A stretch of 64,000 nt of DNA from Caballeronia mineralivorans PML1(12) (GCF_001028175.1 NZ_AEJF01000075.1:62001-126000); one strand, 5' to 3'. Positions 43,470 through 52,727 are shown, counted from the stretch's first letter. The notes: generated from the sequence alone by a model not told the origin. Numbers and translations: made by a program.

Positions 43470-44807
43470 ATGACCCTATCCAGTCAAGCCCGGAATGTGT
43501 CGACCAGACCGCCGGTCCCTCGCTTGTCGACGCTCAGTCACATACAGATCGCGTCGCTGTGGTTTGCGCTCTTTACGCAATGGATGACGGTCGTTCCGGT
43601 GCTCGTGCCGGCACAGGTTGCCGAAATGCTCGGAAGCGATGCCGCGTTAAAGGAAGGCGTGACCGGCTCCGTCATTGCGGCCGGCGCATTCATTGCGATG
43701 GTCGTGGCGCCGCTGGCCGGGGCGCTTTCAGATCGCTGCTCTGCAAAACATGGGCGTCGGCGACCGTTTCTCGTCGCTGGCGTGTTCGGCACCTCGGTCG
43801 CACTGGTATGGCTTGCATCGTTCAACGGCGCGGGGAGCGTATGGCTGTACACGCTCGCGTTCCTGCATCTCCAATTCTGGTGGAACTGGGCGGCGGGTCC
43901 GTACGCCGGGCTGGTGCCAGATGTCGTGCCGAAACAGGAAGCTAACCGCGCGAGCGCGTGACTCAACGTGATGACCGTGCTCGGCACCATCACTGGCAAC
44001 GTGGTGCTCGTTGCGTTCTATTCTCCGCGTCGCCTGTATCCCACGGTTGCCACGTTCATTGCGATCATGTTGCTCTGCCTTTGGCTGACGATTTGCGGCT
44101 CGCGCGAGCCGACGCCTGCCGGATCCCGCGAACGGTTCGAGCTCTTCGCGTTCATCCGCTCGTTCTATCTCGATCCACGCCTGCATCGCAACTTCTACTG
44201 GGTACTGGTAACCCGCCTGTTCGGTAACATGGGAATCTGGTCAATCTTCACCTTCATGTTGTACTACCTGCAGGACGTGATAGGCATTCGTCATCCGACC
44301 AGTCTCCTGAATGGGCTGCTTGGTGTCGGCGTGGTGCTGGCGATCCCGGCCAGCCTCCTGGGTGCGCGGCTCGCCGACCACCATGGCGTCGTTCCCGCCG
44401 TCCGCGTGACAAGCTGGATCATGGCCGGGGCTGCAACCGGCTTTGTCCTCCTGGCGTTGCATCCGAACCTGTTGCTGGTGATCACGGTCGGGCTGGTTTT
44501 CTGCGCCGCTTACGGCACCTATCAGTCCGTCGATTGGGCACTCGCGCTGCAAGTGTTGCCAGACGATGCGTCCGCCGGCAAGGACATGGGCATCTGGCAA
44601 GTGTCGATGGTGCTACCGCAGATCCTCGGCCCTGCCGCGACCGGGTGGATGCTGTCATGGGTCAAGGGGTTTGCCGGTGCCGGACCCGCCTACGTCGCCG
44701 CGTTCGTCGTCGCCGCGGTGTGGTTCGTGCTGGCGGCGTGGCTCGTCTCGCGGATCAGGATTGCTTCACGGCAACACGTATCCACCGGACTCGTCAGGCG
44801 ATCATGA
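43470..44807 (+). pseudogene. MFS transporter with in-frame TGA
   Basis: A 446-codon frame interrupted once by TGA at 43959-43961. The first part carries helices 1-5 (SLWFALFTQWMTVVPVLVPAQ, GALSDRCSAKHGRRRPFLVAG). After the stop the frame goes on LNVMTVLGTITGNVVLVAFY and RLFGNMGIWSIFTFMLYYLQD to a normal end. The stop falls in NRASA-stop-LNVM, where related carriers commonly have Trp. Nothing else in the gene is damaged. ATG at 43470 chosen; the upstream frame is not protein-like. Confidence 0.75.
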
Positions 44808-44860
44808 TATGGCGCCCGCCTCGCCCATTGCGTTCTCATCCCGGCGCATGACCAGTAGTC

Positions 44861-45480
44861 AGATACCACCGGCAAAGCCGGTGGCTTGAGATTGTGAGCG
44901 CCTCAAAGGCGCCCATAAAATCGTGAGCCGCCCGTGGCGGCTTATTCCATGACCAGCTTCATCTGGTCGTAGCGCTCGTCCTCTTCCTCCTGGTTGCGGA
45001 TATAGGCTCGTACCATGTGCTCGTCCAGCCCTACCGTGGATACAAAGTAGCCTCGAGCCCAAAAGTGCTCGCCGGTGAAGTTTCGTTGCCGTGCTCCGAA
45101 CTTTCGCGCTATCTGAATCGCGCTCTTGCCTTTGATGTATCCGACCACGTTGGATACGGCATACTTTGGCGGAATGCTCAAACACATATGAACGTGGTCG
45201 GCCATGATGTGCCCTTCGACAATCTTCGATTCCTTGTGGCCCGCCGGTTCGTGAAATATCTCTCCCAGCTGCCGCCGCAGCACGCCGAAAATTCGCTTCT
45301 TCCGTCGCTTCGGAATAAACACCACGTGATATTTGCAGTCCCAACTCATGTGGCGCAGGCTCTGATACTCTTTCATCGTGAATCTCCGTCTCTTGGCAGA
45401 GATAGGAAATTCGCGCCGACCGTCGTAAAGGTCAAACCTTGGTGAGTCCTCCGGCAGAGCAGGAGGCTTACCTCACTGAG
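44861..45480 (-). mobile_element. IS200/IS605-type insertion sequence
   Basis: One transposase gene flanked by imperfect palindromes, as in single-strand transposing elements. At the 3' side of tnpA three hairpins stand in series: CCACCGGC-AAA-GCCGGTGG (44866-44884), GCGCCT-CAA-AGGCGC (44898-44912) and GCCGCC-CGT-GGCGGC (44927-44941). At the 5' side CCTCC/GGAGG (45448-45466) sits in a longer imperfect stem. Exact ends are not certain because such elements have no terminal inverted repeats or target duplication. Confidence 0.75.
44942..45376 (-). CDS. tnpA: IS200/IS605-family transposase TnpA (Y1 HUH enzyme)
   Basis: A 144-residue Y1 transposase: N-terminal SWDCKYHVVFIPKRRKKRIFG, the HUH metal site in GHIMADHVHMCLSIPPK, GYIKGKSA, and the catalytic Tyr in MVRAYIRNQE near the C-terminus. 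All functional residues are in place, so the element may be active, unlike most of its surroundings. No accessory tnpB is present. Confidence 0.9.
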   Translation of the reverse strand: MKEYQSLRHMSWDCKYHVVFIPKRRKKRIFGVLRRQLGEIFHEPAGHKESKIVEGHIMADHVHMCLSIPPKYAVSNVVGYIKGKSAIQIARKFGARQRNFTGEHFWARGYFVSTVGLDEHMVRAYIRNQEEEDERYDQMKLVME

Positions 45481-45539
45481 TTAATCATCCGTCAATCTAC
45501 TGTTGCCTGTATAACAGCGGGCAGGAAAACGGGGGCGTT

Positions 45540-46331
45540 GTGAGTGAGCTAATAGGCAAAGGCGCGGTCGTGACCGGCGGTGGACGCGGTATCGGGCTGG
45601 CATGTGCACGGTTGATCGCCAAGCGCGGTGGATCCGTAGTATTGCTGGGGGAGGACCCTGAAGTGCTAGAACAGGCAGCGGCGACGTTGCGCGCCGAAGG
45701 ACTCAATGTCACCGCTATCGTCGCCGATGTTGGCATCGAGGACGAAGTTGCCGTCGCGATGGAACAGTCCGCCGCATTTCTGGGTTCGATCGACATTCTA
45801 GTTAATAATGCGGCGATTCAGCCCTATGGCACCGTTGCGTCCATGGGATCGGCTCAGTGGGACAACGTCATCCGTGTCAATCTACGAGGAACGTATCTGG
45901 CATGTCATCACGCATTGCCATACATGCTCAGGTTACAACGCGGTTCGATCATCAACATCGCCTCAGTACAAGCGCTTGCCAACCAGACCCGGGTGGCGGC
46001 CTATGCCACCTCGAAGGCTGGCATGCTTGCTCTAACGCGCTCGCTCGCCGTGGATTTTGGCCCTTCGGGCATACGCGCAAATGCAGTCTGTCCGGGCTGC
46101 ATCGATGCGCCGATGACACGCTTTGCGGCCGCTCAAACCGCTCCGGGGCGAGAGGAAGAAATCCTTCGGGAATGGGGAAAGGCGCAGCCGCTCGGCCGAA
46201 TTGGGCGCCCGGAAGAAGTCGCTGAGGTCGTCGCCTTCCTCGCCAGCGATCGCGCAAGTTTTTGCACAGGAGCGGAATTCAAGGTTGACGGGGGGCTGAT
46301 GGCAAGCCTCGGCGTGACATTGCCGGAGTGA
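45540..46331 (+). CDS. Short-chain dehydrogenase/reductase
   Basis: A 263-residue SDR: cofactor motif VTGGGRGIGLACARL, NNAA (VNNAAIQPYG), the catalytic Ser in NIASVQAL and YATSKAG (Tyr-x-x-x-Lys), and the C-terminal FKVDGGLMASLG. It starts with GTG at 45540. It is followed 8 bases later by a SMP-30 lactonase gene, a pairing typical of sugar oxidation: dehydrogenase to lactone, then lactonase. Confidence 0.9.
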   Translation: MSELIGKGAVVTGGGRGIGLACARLIAKRGGSVVLLGEDPEVLEQAAATLRAEGLNVTAIVADVGIEDEVAVAMEQSAAFLGSIDILVNNAAIQPYGTVASMGSAQWDNVIRVNLRGTYLACHHALPYMLRLQRGSIINIASVQALANQTRVAAYATSKAGMLALTRSLAVDFGPSGIRANAVCPGCIDAPMTRFAAAQTAPGREEEILREWGKAQPLGRIGRPEEVAEVVAFLASDRASFCTGAEFKVDGGLMASLGVTLPE

Positions 46332-46339
46332 TAGAAACC

Positions 46340-47209
46340 ATGGTTGACATGCAATGCGTCTGGAATGGCGAGGCGGTCCTCGGTGAGGGACCGGTCTGGG
46401 ATGTTGCAGAGCAAGCGCTCTTCTGGGTCGACATCAAGAAGCAAACAATCCATCGGCTTGATCCGCACAATGGGGCCGTCCAGACATGGGGCATGCCAGG
46501 CCAGATCGGTTGTGTGACACTGGATTACGGTGGAAATTTCATAGCAGCCTTGCAGCAAGGCATTTTTCGCGTCGATAGGTCCAGCGGCGTCTGCGAGCTG
46601 CTGGTCGATCCAGAGCCTGCTCTGCCCACGAACCGGTTCAACGACGGTAAGGTAGACCCGCAGGGTCGTTTCTGGGCGGGCACTCTGCCCGACAACGAGG
46701 TGTGGGACCCCGTTGGAAGTCTCTATGTTCTCGGTAGCAATGGTATCTGCGAACCACGTCTGGCCGGTCTTCGTTGTTCGAACGGCCTTGGCTGGAGTCC
46801 GGACTGTCGCACCATGTACGTCACCGACAGCATGGTCGGTACCATCTGGGCTTTTGATTTCGATGGATTGAACGGTGCACTCAGTGCCCGACGCATCTTC
46901 GCACAATGGCCTATAAGCGAGGGCGTACCCGACGGTCTTGCTGTGGATGAAGACGGCCATGTCTGGACAGTGGTCTGGGACGGATGGTCTATTCGTCGTT
47001 ACACGCCGTCGGGTCGCCTCGTGAAAACCGTTCCGATACCCGTCCAGCGACCAACGAGCTGTGCTTTCGGCGGCGCTCGCCTCGACATCCTCTATGTAAC
47101 GTCGGCCTCAATAGGCATGGACGCTCATGGGACTCTTGATGGCGCACTCTTCGCGTTCGAACCCGGCGTGAAGGGGCTGCCTATACCCAGATGCGGGATT
47201 TCCCCCTGA
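46340..47209 (+). CDS. SMP-30/gluconolactonase family sugar lactonase
   Basis: A 289-residue six-bladed propeller. Metal ligands expected for the family are visible: LGEGPVWD (Glu), TNRFNDGKVDPQGRFWAGT (Asn), NGLGWSPD (Asn) and VPDGLAVDEDG (Asp). It would hydrolyse an aldonolactone made by the neighbouring SDR. The C-terminus reads GVKGLPIPRCGISP, differing from the usual GLPEP-F end and meeting the truncated hydrolase gene there, so the last residues may be replaced. Confidence 0.85.
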   Translation: MVDMQCVWNGEAVLGEGPVWDVAEQALFWVDIKKQTIHRLDPHNGAVQTWGMPGQIGCVTLDYGGNFIAALQQGIFRVDRSSGVCELLVDPEPALPTNRFNDGKVDPQGRFWAGTLPDNEVWDPVGSLYVLGSNGICEPRLAGLRCSNGLGWSPDCRTMYVTDSMVGTIWAFDFDGLNGALSARRIFAQWPISEGVPDGLAVDEDGHVWTVVWDGWSIRRYTPSGRLVKTVPIPVQRPTSCAFGGARLDILYVTSASIGMDAHGTLDGALFAFEPGVKGLPIPRCGISP

Positions 47210-47210
47210 A

Positions 47211-47611
47211 ACTTCACGGGTCCAGTGATGCGTGGGGTTCGCGAGCAGCGCCTTGAAGTAACGTGGGTCATCGGCGTGATCGTATAAGCCCGCGCTGTGG
47301 CTCAAAAGCTGACGGACCGTGATCTTCTCCGTACGATATCCCCGGGATTTCAACAAGCGGTTCTGCGTTGGCGTGAGCAGCGGCGAGATGGGCTCATCGA
47401 GGGCAAGCGCACCTTGCTCCCACAGGCGCAGGACCGTCGCCGCGACGAATGTCTTGGTATTGCTCGCGACACGCAGCGGCGTGTCGATGGTCAGCGCTCT
47501 GGCGGTGGACGCATCCGCCATCCCCGCCGCGATGCCCCAAGGCTTCGGCACGTCTTTGCCCGTGACAAACAGGGTCATCGCCGCCTGCTGCTCGTGCAAG
47601 GCTGCAGTCAA
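47211..47611 (-). pseudogene. Serine hydrolase (class C beta-lactamase fold), truncated
   Basis: The minus strand reads RVASNTKTFVAATVLRLWEQG with the SxxK nucleophile motif (SNTK), then TEKITVRQLLSHSAGLYDH and HHWTRE, where homology stops at the 3' end of the SMP-30 gene. The YxN and KTG halves are lost. The N-terminus near 47611 also lacks a good start. A DNA join at about 47210 is likely. Confidence 0.75.
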
Positions 47612-47905
47612 GACTTCCGGTCGTAGAAAATCTAAACTCCTCTCCTGGTTATCGATGCAAGCTCAAAGCACCCGCGTGGATGTTGTTGGCGCACCTCGAA
47701 GATTACCGGGAAACGTCCGCTGAACCGATCGGCGACAAAAACACGCTTGCGGCGAACGCGAGCGCCCTTCTTCCGGCTATCTCCCGTAAGCCAGTCGAGT
47801 TTTCAAATTCACCGCGCCCTGAACATGCCACGACATCGCGCACAACGCGCAGCTCTTGTGTCAACATGCCCGACCTTATTTCATCGCTACACGTAGCATC
47901 ACCTC

Positions 47906-48412
47906 ATGGCTTCGAAGAACGCGCATCACGCGACTGGGTGGGCAGCAGGTTTGATCGCAGCAGCAGTCGTCAGCAAGGCAGGCGCAGCCGGCCCGTATCA
48001 CCTCTGGAGCGCGCTGAGTGTTTGCGCAGGCGTGTTCGGCGGCACCGCGCCAGACTGGCTCGAAGTGGCGTGGTGGACGCGAGCGCGAAAGTTATGGATC
48101 ACGCACCGCACGCTCACGCATTGGGGCGTGGGCTGGCTCGCACTGCTCGCGGTTTCGTACCATTTTCTCGGCATCCACCCGTGGGCCGCCATTAGCTTCG
48201 GCTTCGCATGCGGCGGCTTGATGCATCTGTTCGCCGACTGGCCCAACCCGCTGGGCGTACCGTGGCTCATCTCGCGACACTCCCTGAACTGGTGGAACAG
48301 CGGCCGATGCGACGCGCTGATCGTCGGCGCGGCATGGATCGCAGCAGCCGTGCTGGTGGACCACGTCTGGTTCCACAGCGCCTACGGTCTCAGGCTGCTT
48401 CACGCGTTCTGA
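47906..48412 (+). CDS. YdjM-like membrane-bound metal-dependent hydrolase
   Basis: A 168-residue membrane protein. HHATGWAAGL at the start, GTAPDWLE, HRTLTHWGVGW and LMHLFADWPNPLGVPWL match the LexA-regulated YdjM family (DUF457), with His/Asp residues arranged as a membrane-embedded metal site. Function is not known. No LexA box was noticed upstream. The 290 bases before it (47612-47905) show no gene. Confidence 0.8.
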   Translation: MASKNAHHATGWAAGLIAAAVVSKAGAAGPYHLWSALSVCAGVFGGTAPDWLEVAWWTRARKLWITHRTLTHWGVGWLALLAVSYHFLGIHPWAAISFGFACGGLMHLFADWPNPLGVPWLISRHSLNWWNSGRCDALIVGAAWIAAAVLVDHVWFHSAYGLRLLHAF

Positions 48413-48489
48413 ACACGCGCTAACCGGTGTCTCCCACGGCTACTCCGCTCGATAGCCGAAGGGATTCCGTTAATTTACTGTTGTATGTA

Positions 48490-48508
48490 AATGCGAATCA
48501 CTTGTATT
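48490..48508 (+). promoter_or_regulatory. Fur-box-like dyad before the siderophore receptor
   Basis: AATGCGAAT-CAC-TTGTATT is an imperfect dyad resembling Fur sites of Burkholderia siderophore genes, located 115 bases before the receptor start. AT-rich flanks (TAATTTACTGTTGTATG, TATTATCG) fit a promoter. Confidence 0.5.
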
Positions 48509-48622
48509 ATCGTTTACCTGCGTTCCGGGTAAATTCACGAGAGCGCGGGCCAAAGGACCGCTAAATGGGGGATGTTTGCAGCATCGAACGGCGGTCCGTC
48601 ATAAATCGACACACGCCAACCG

Positions 48623-50812
48623 ATGACCGACCACCACCACCGCCGTACCAAAACCAACAAAACTCCTGCCGTCGCGTCAGTTCCACTTCACCTCGGCGCC
48701 GGCCTTCTGATCAGCGCGGGTGTGATGCTCTCGAGCTTGTCATCGGCTGCGATGGCGCAGACCGCCACGGACGCCGATCCAGACACCAAGGTCCTGCCGG
48801 CGATGAAGATCACCGCGGAACGCGATACGGTGCCGCTGAAGGTCGAAACCGTCAGCGGCGGTGCACTCGGTAGTCGCAAGCAGGTCGATACGCCGTTCTC
48901 CACGCATGCGATATCCAGCGAGGAAGGCCAGGACCTGATGGCATCGACGGCTAATGACCTTTTCAAATACGATCCCGCGGTGACAAACGGCGGCGACAAC
49001 CTGACCGGTGAGAACTCGTTCTTCAGTGTTCGCGGTATCCAGATCGATTTTCTCAACGGCATGAAGGTGGACGGCCAGTCGTTCCCGGCGTGGGATACCG
49101 AGCTCGCGCTCGAACCGTTCGAACAAGTCGAACTGCTCAAGGGCCTGTCCGGTTTCATGTACGGCTTCGGCGCGCCTGGCGGGATCGTGAACTACGTGCT
49201 CAAGCGCCCGACCGATGACCCGTATCGCAGCTTTTCGGTGGGTTATCAGTCGGCGGGAATCTTCAGTGAAAAGCTCGACGTGGGCGGCCGCTTTGGTCGC
49301 GACGATCGTTTCGGCTACCGCTTCAACGTCGCGAACGAAGAAGGCAATACGGCGGAAGCGAACGGCCACGTGCGGCGCAAGGCGGCTTCGCTCGCACTCG
49401 ACTTTCGCATCACGCCGGATCTCACGTGGACGGTGGACGGGCTCTATCAGAAGCGCAAGACCAACGGCACGCTGTTTGGCATCTATCTCGGTTCGGGCGT
49501 CGGTGTACCCGACGCAGGCTCAATCAGCCGCAGCCTGACGCAGCCGCAGAACTTCTACCAGACCGAGATGGCGTCGTTCGGCACGGGCCTCGAATACAAG
49601 ATCTCGCCAAACTGGAAAGCGAACATCAAGTACCGTTTTGCAAAGGAAAACCGGACAGAGGCAGACAGCCAGTTATCCGTCTTCAACAACGCTGGCGATT
49701 ATACGAATACGCTCTACGCGGCATTGACGCGCTACTTCTATCAGAACGTCGACGCGATGGTCCAGGGCACGTTCAACACGGGAAGCGTCAAGCACGACGT
49801 GGTCGTCGGTGCGGGTTTCCAGACGCAAACAAGCGAATACGACAACAGCACCGGCTGGAACAACGGTTACGACCTGGGCACCGGCAACCTGTATGGCAGC
49901 ACGCTGCTCACGAACGCAGACGTGAACATTGGCGGCAACATGTACCGTCAGTCGCGCACGACGCAGGCAGCGCTCTACGCAAGCGATACGGTGCAGTTCA
50001 CGTCACGCCTTTCGGCACTCGCCGGCGTGCGTTATACGCAGTTCCGCGAGCATGTCTATGATCCGAGCGGCGCGGTGTCGTCGCAATACAGCGCCGATCC
50101 GGTTTCGCCGACGTTCGCGCTGATGTACAAGACCGACCCGTATTCCACGCTCTACACGAGCTACGTCGAATCGCTGCAGCAAGGCGGTGCAGCGGGCAAT
50201 ACGAACGCCAACTTCCCGACGACCTACGGGCCGCTGAAGAGCAAGCAATATGAAGTGGGCTTCAAGACCGACCGCAAGCATTGGGGGGCGAACATCGCGT
50301 TGTTTCGCGTCAACCAGGGCTATGAATACACGAACACGGCAAATGATTTCGTGCAGGACGGCCGCAAGCAGTACACCGGCGTCGATGCAAGCGGCTGGTA
50401 TCAGCTCGCCGAGGACTGGCGTGTGATGGGCGGCGTGATGTGGCTAGACGCCAAGTCCGTGGATGTGGACGACCCATCCGTCGACGGCAAGCGGGTCTAC
50501 TCGACGCCGCGTTTCACCGCCACGGGACGCGTTGAATACAACCCGTCCACCATGCGTCGCCTGACGCTTGCCGTGGGCGGGAAGTACGTGGGCAACATGG
50601 CGGTCGATGCGGCCAACACGCAGTTCGTGCCCGCCTATACGACCTTCGATGCAAGCGCCAAGTATGAAACGCGCATCGGCGGAGAGGACGTGACGTTCCG
50701 CGCAGGCGTGAACAACCTGTTCAATCGACGCTACTGGATGTCGTCCTGGGGTTACTTCGTGCTGCCGTCCGCGACACGCACCTTCGTCGCGAATGCCACG
50801 ATCGTGTTTTAA
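48623..50812 (+). CDS. TonB-dependent siderophore receptor
   Basis: A 729-residue outer-membrane receptor. After a long signal peptide (cut near SSAAMAQ) come a plug domain (VDTPFSTHAISSEEGQDL, FFSVRGIQIDFLNGMKVDG, VELLKGLSGFMYGFGAPGG) and a 22-strand barrel (ending VNNLFNRRYWMSSWGYF, terminal Phe). This is the FhuA/FpvA-like ferrisiderophore class. No siderophore biosynthesis genes are adjacent, so it probably takes up a xenosiderophore. Regulation by Fur is suggested by the upstream dyad. Confidence 0.9.
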   Translation: MTDHHHRRTKTNKTPAVASVPLHLGAGLLISAGVMLSSLSSAAMAQTATDADPDTKVLPAMKITAERDTVPLKVETVSGGALGSRKQVDTPFSTHAISSEEGQDLMASTANDLFKYDPAVTNGGDNLTGENSFFSVRGIQIDFLNGMKVDGQSFPAWDTELALEPFEQVELLKGLSGFMYGFGAPGGIVNYVLKRPTDDPYRSFSVGYQSAGIFSEKLDVGGRFGRDDRFGYRFNVANEEGNTAEANGHVRRKAASLALDFRITPDLTWTVDGLYQKRKTNGTLFGIYLGSGVGVPDAGSISRSLTQPQNFYQTEMASFGTGLEYKISPNWKANIKYRFAKENRTEADSQLSVFNNAGDYTNTLYAALTRYFYQNVDAMVQGTFNTGSVKHDVVVGAGFQTQTSEYDNSTGWNNGYDLGTGNLYGSTLLTNADVNIGGNMYRQSRTTQAALYASDTVQFTSRLSALAGVRYTQFREHVYDPSGAVSSQYSADPVSPTFALMYKTDPYSTLYTSYVESLQQGGAAGNTNANFPTTYGPLKSKQYEVGFKTDRKHWGANIALFRVNQGYEYTNTANDFVQDGRKQYTGVDASGWYQLAEDWRVMGGVMWLDAKSVDVDDPSVDGKRVYSTPRFTATGRVEYNPSTMRRLTLAVGGKYVGNMAVDAANTQFVPAYTTFDASAKYETRIGGEDVTFRAGVNNLFNRRYWMSSWGYFVLPSATRTFVANATIVF

Positions 50813-50851
50813 GCTGATGCAGCGTTAAACGCTCAGCCGGAACAACACCTG

Positions 50852-50887
50852 AAACGCCCGCGCTTCGATCAGAAGTCCGGGCGTTTT
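50852..50887 (+). terminator. Rho-independent terminator after the TonB receptor
   Basis: AAACGCCCG pairs with CGGGCGTTT, with an inner CTTC/GAAG pairing, and TTTT follows. It lies 40 bases after the receptor stop. Being AAAA-flanked on the other side, it could act in both directions. Confidence 0.8.
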
Positions 50888-51176
50888 AACTTTCCTGCCG
50901 GTCTTCAATCCGGCGAGCAAATCTACCCTGCCAGCCGCTGCTAAAAGCGCTTTGCCGGCCCCCTTGGTTTCTATCGGAAAAGCGACGCAAAACCTGTGGA
51001 TTCCGCTCGCTGGCCCGCACGGCGCAAAGCGTCATACGAATGCCGCGACGCGCAGAAGCCCCTGTCCCGTGGACCATCGCACGCCATGGTCCTTGACCAA
51101 AGCGCATGTTGCAGCGCAATAAACACCTACCCCGGCATTTGAGCAATTAATTTTCGCTGGTGACTATCGGCGCCAG

Positions 51177-51219
51177 TCGTGCGGACAATGCCGCCGCCAT
51201 AAGGCGCATGTCCGCACGA
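51177..51219. promoter_or_regulatory. Large inverted repeat in the leader of the amino-acid transporter operon
   Basis: TCGTGCGGACA (51177-51187) pairs perfectly with TGTCCGCACGA (51209-51219), and inside it TGC-GCC pairs with GGC-GCA, giving a stem of about 17 bp with two single-base bulges and a loop GCCATAA. It ends 24 bases before the first start codon. It may be an RNA leader that controls translation or a regulator's operator. The rest of 50888-51176 has no gene. Confidence 0.55.
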
Positions 51220-51243
51220 TCCCTTCAACAGACGGAGACGCAC

Positions 51244-51933
51244 TTGTTCCTTTACGGTTATGGTCCCCTGCTGCTGGCGGGCGCGAAGCAGACGGTCGAG
51301 CTCGCGGTCCTGTCTCTCGCGGTATCCGTCCTGCTCGGACTGGCAGGCGCGAGCGCCAAGCTTTCGCGCAACCGCGTCACACGCGGCATCGCCACGGCCT
51401 ACACGACGCTGATCCGCGCGGTGCCCGACCTGGTCCTGATGCTGCTGCTTTTCTACAGCATCCAGATCGCGGTCAACAACCTGACCGATGCTTTCGGCCT
51501 GGACCAGTTCGACATCGACCCGTTCACAGCGGGTGTTCTCACGCTTGGTTTCATCTACGGCGCGTACTTCACCGAAACCTTTCGCGGCGCTTTTCTCGCG
51601 GTGCCGCGCGGACAACTGGAAGCAGGCAGCGCCTACGGCATGAGCGGCGTGCGTGTGTTCGTCCGCATCCTGTTTCCGCAGATGATGCGCTTTGCGCTGC
51701 CCGGTATCGGCAACAACTGGCAGGTGCTGATCAAGGCGACCGCGCTGGTATCGATCATCGGTCTCGCCGATATCGTCAAGGCCGCGCAGGATGCCGGCAA
51801 GAGCACCTACAACATGTTCTTCTTCATCATGATCGCGGCGCTGGGCTACCTCGTCATCACCACTGCCTCGAACATCGTGCTGCTGTATCTCGAACGCCGC
51901 TATTCCACCGGCGTGCGGCACGCCGACCTCTAA
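51244..51933 (+). CDS. Basic amino acid ABC transporter permease, HisQ/AotQ-like
   Basis: A 229-residue permease: it begins FLYGYGPLLLAGAKQTVELA, has five membrane helices and the EAA loop RGQLEAGSAYGMSGVRVF. GKSTYNMFFF is typical of HisQ. The TTG at 51244 with GGAG 6 bases upstream puts the start where HisQ proteins start; earlier starts would run through the leader hairpin. It forms the membrane part with the next gene. Substrates of relatives: arginine, ornithine, lysine, histidine. Confidence 0.85.
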   Translation: MFLYGYGPLLLAGAKQTVELAVLSLAVSVLLGLAGASAKLSRNRVTRGIATAYTTLIRAVPDLVLMLLLFYSIQIAVNNLTDAFGLDQFDIDPFTAGVLTLGFIYGAYFTETFRGAFLAVPRGQLEAGSAYGMSGVRVFVRILFPQMMRFALPGIGNNWQVLIKATALVSIIGLADIVKAAQDAGKSTYNMFFFIMIAALGYLVITTASNIVLLYLERRYSTGVRHADL

Positions 51934-51950
51934 GCGCCGGACGACCCCTC

Positions 51951-52664
51951 ATGATCCAGATACTTGCCGACTACTGGCGCCCGTTTCTCTACTCCGACGG
52001 CATGCGCGCCTCGGGTCTCGTCGTCACCTTGTGGCTGTTGGCGAGCTCGATCGCGCTCGGGTTTGTCACGGCGGTTCCGCTTGCCTGTGCACGGGTCTCG
52101 AAGAACCGCTGGCTCTCCACGCCGGTGCGCATCTACACTTACGTGTTTCGCGGCACGCCGCTCTACGTGCAGTTGCTGCTGCTCTACACAGGTATGTACA
52201 GTCTCGAATTCGTGCGTTCGCAGTCGTTGCTCGAAGCGTTTTTTCGCAGCGGCTTCGACTGCGCGATCGCGGCCTTCGCACTCAATACCTGTGCATACAC
52301 CACCGAGATATTCGCGGGTGCGATCCGCTCGACACCGTACGGCGAAGTGGAAGCAGCACGTGCTTATGGCATGAGCACGTTCACCGTGTACTGGCGCGTG
52401 ATCCTGCCTTCCGCACTGCGCCGCTCGCTGCCGCTGTACAGTAATGAGGTGATCCTCATGCTGCACGCCACCACGGTTGCGTTCACGGCGACCGTACCGG
52501 ACATCCTGAAGGTCGCACGCGACGCAAACTCGGCAACCTATCAGTCGTTCGAGTCGTTCGGGATCGCCGCGCTGATTTATCTGGTGGTGTCGTTCGTGTT
52601 GATCGGCGCATTCCGGCGCGCCGAAAAGCGCTGGCTTGGGTATCTGGGTACGGCGCGTCGTTGA
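51951..52664 (+). CDS. Basic amino acid ABC transporter permease, HisM/AotM-like
   Basis: A 237-residue partner of the preceding permease. The EAA loop is TPYGEVEAARAYGMSTFTVYWRVILP; HATTVAFTATVPDILKVARDAN and the C-terminal FRRAEKRWL are HisM-type. It starts 17 bases after the first permease. Confidence 0.9.
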   Translation: MIQILADYWRPFLYSDGMRASGLVVTLWLLASSIALGFVTAVPLACARVSKNRWLSTPVRIYTYVFRGTPLYVQLLLLYTGMYSLEFVRSQSLLEAFFRSGFDCAIAAFALNTCAYTTEIFAGAIRSTPYGEVEAARAYGMSTFTVYWRVILPSALRRSLPLYSNEVILMLHATTVAFTATVPDILKVARDANSATYQSFESFGIAALIYLVVSFVLIGAFRRAEKRWLGYLGTARR

Positions 52665-52727
52665 GATTCAAATCAGATCGTTACCTTGTTTAAACCGTAT
52701 TACAGTCATCACTCTCGGGAGTACGCG

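Noticed and set aside
36785..44807. Genome-wide reassignment of UGA to Trp
   Set aside because: Many intact genes in the window end naturally at TGA and use TGG for Trp, so the three in-frame TGA codons are local lesions or at most read-through sites.
51127..51921. A 264-codon minus-strand frame opposite the first permease gene
   Set aside because: Its composition (Gln, His, Arg) is that of an antisense shadow; the plus strand has a complete HisQ-type permease.
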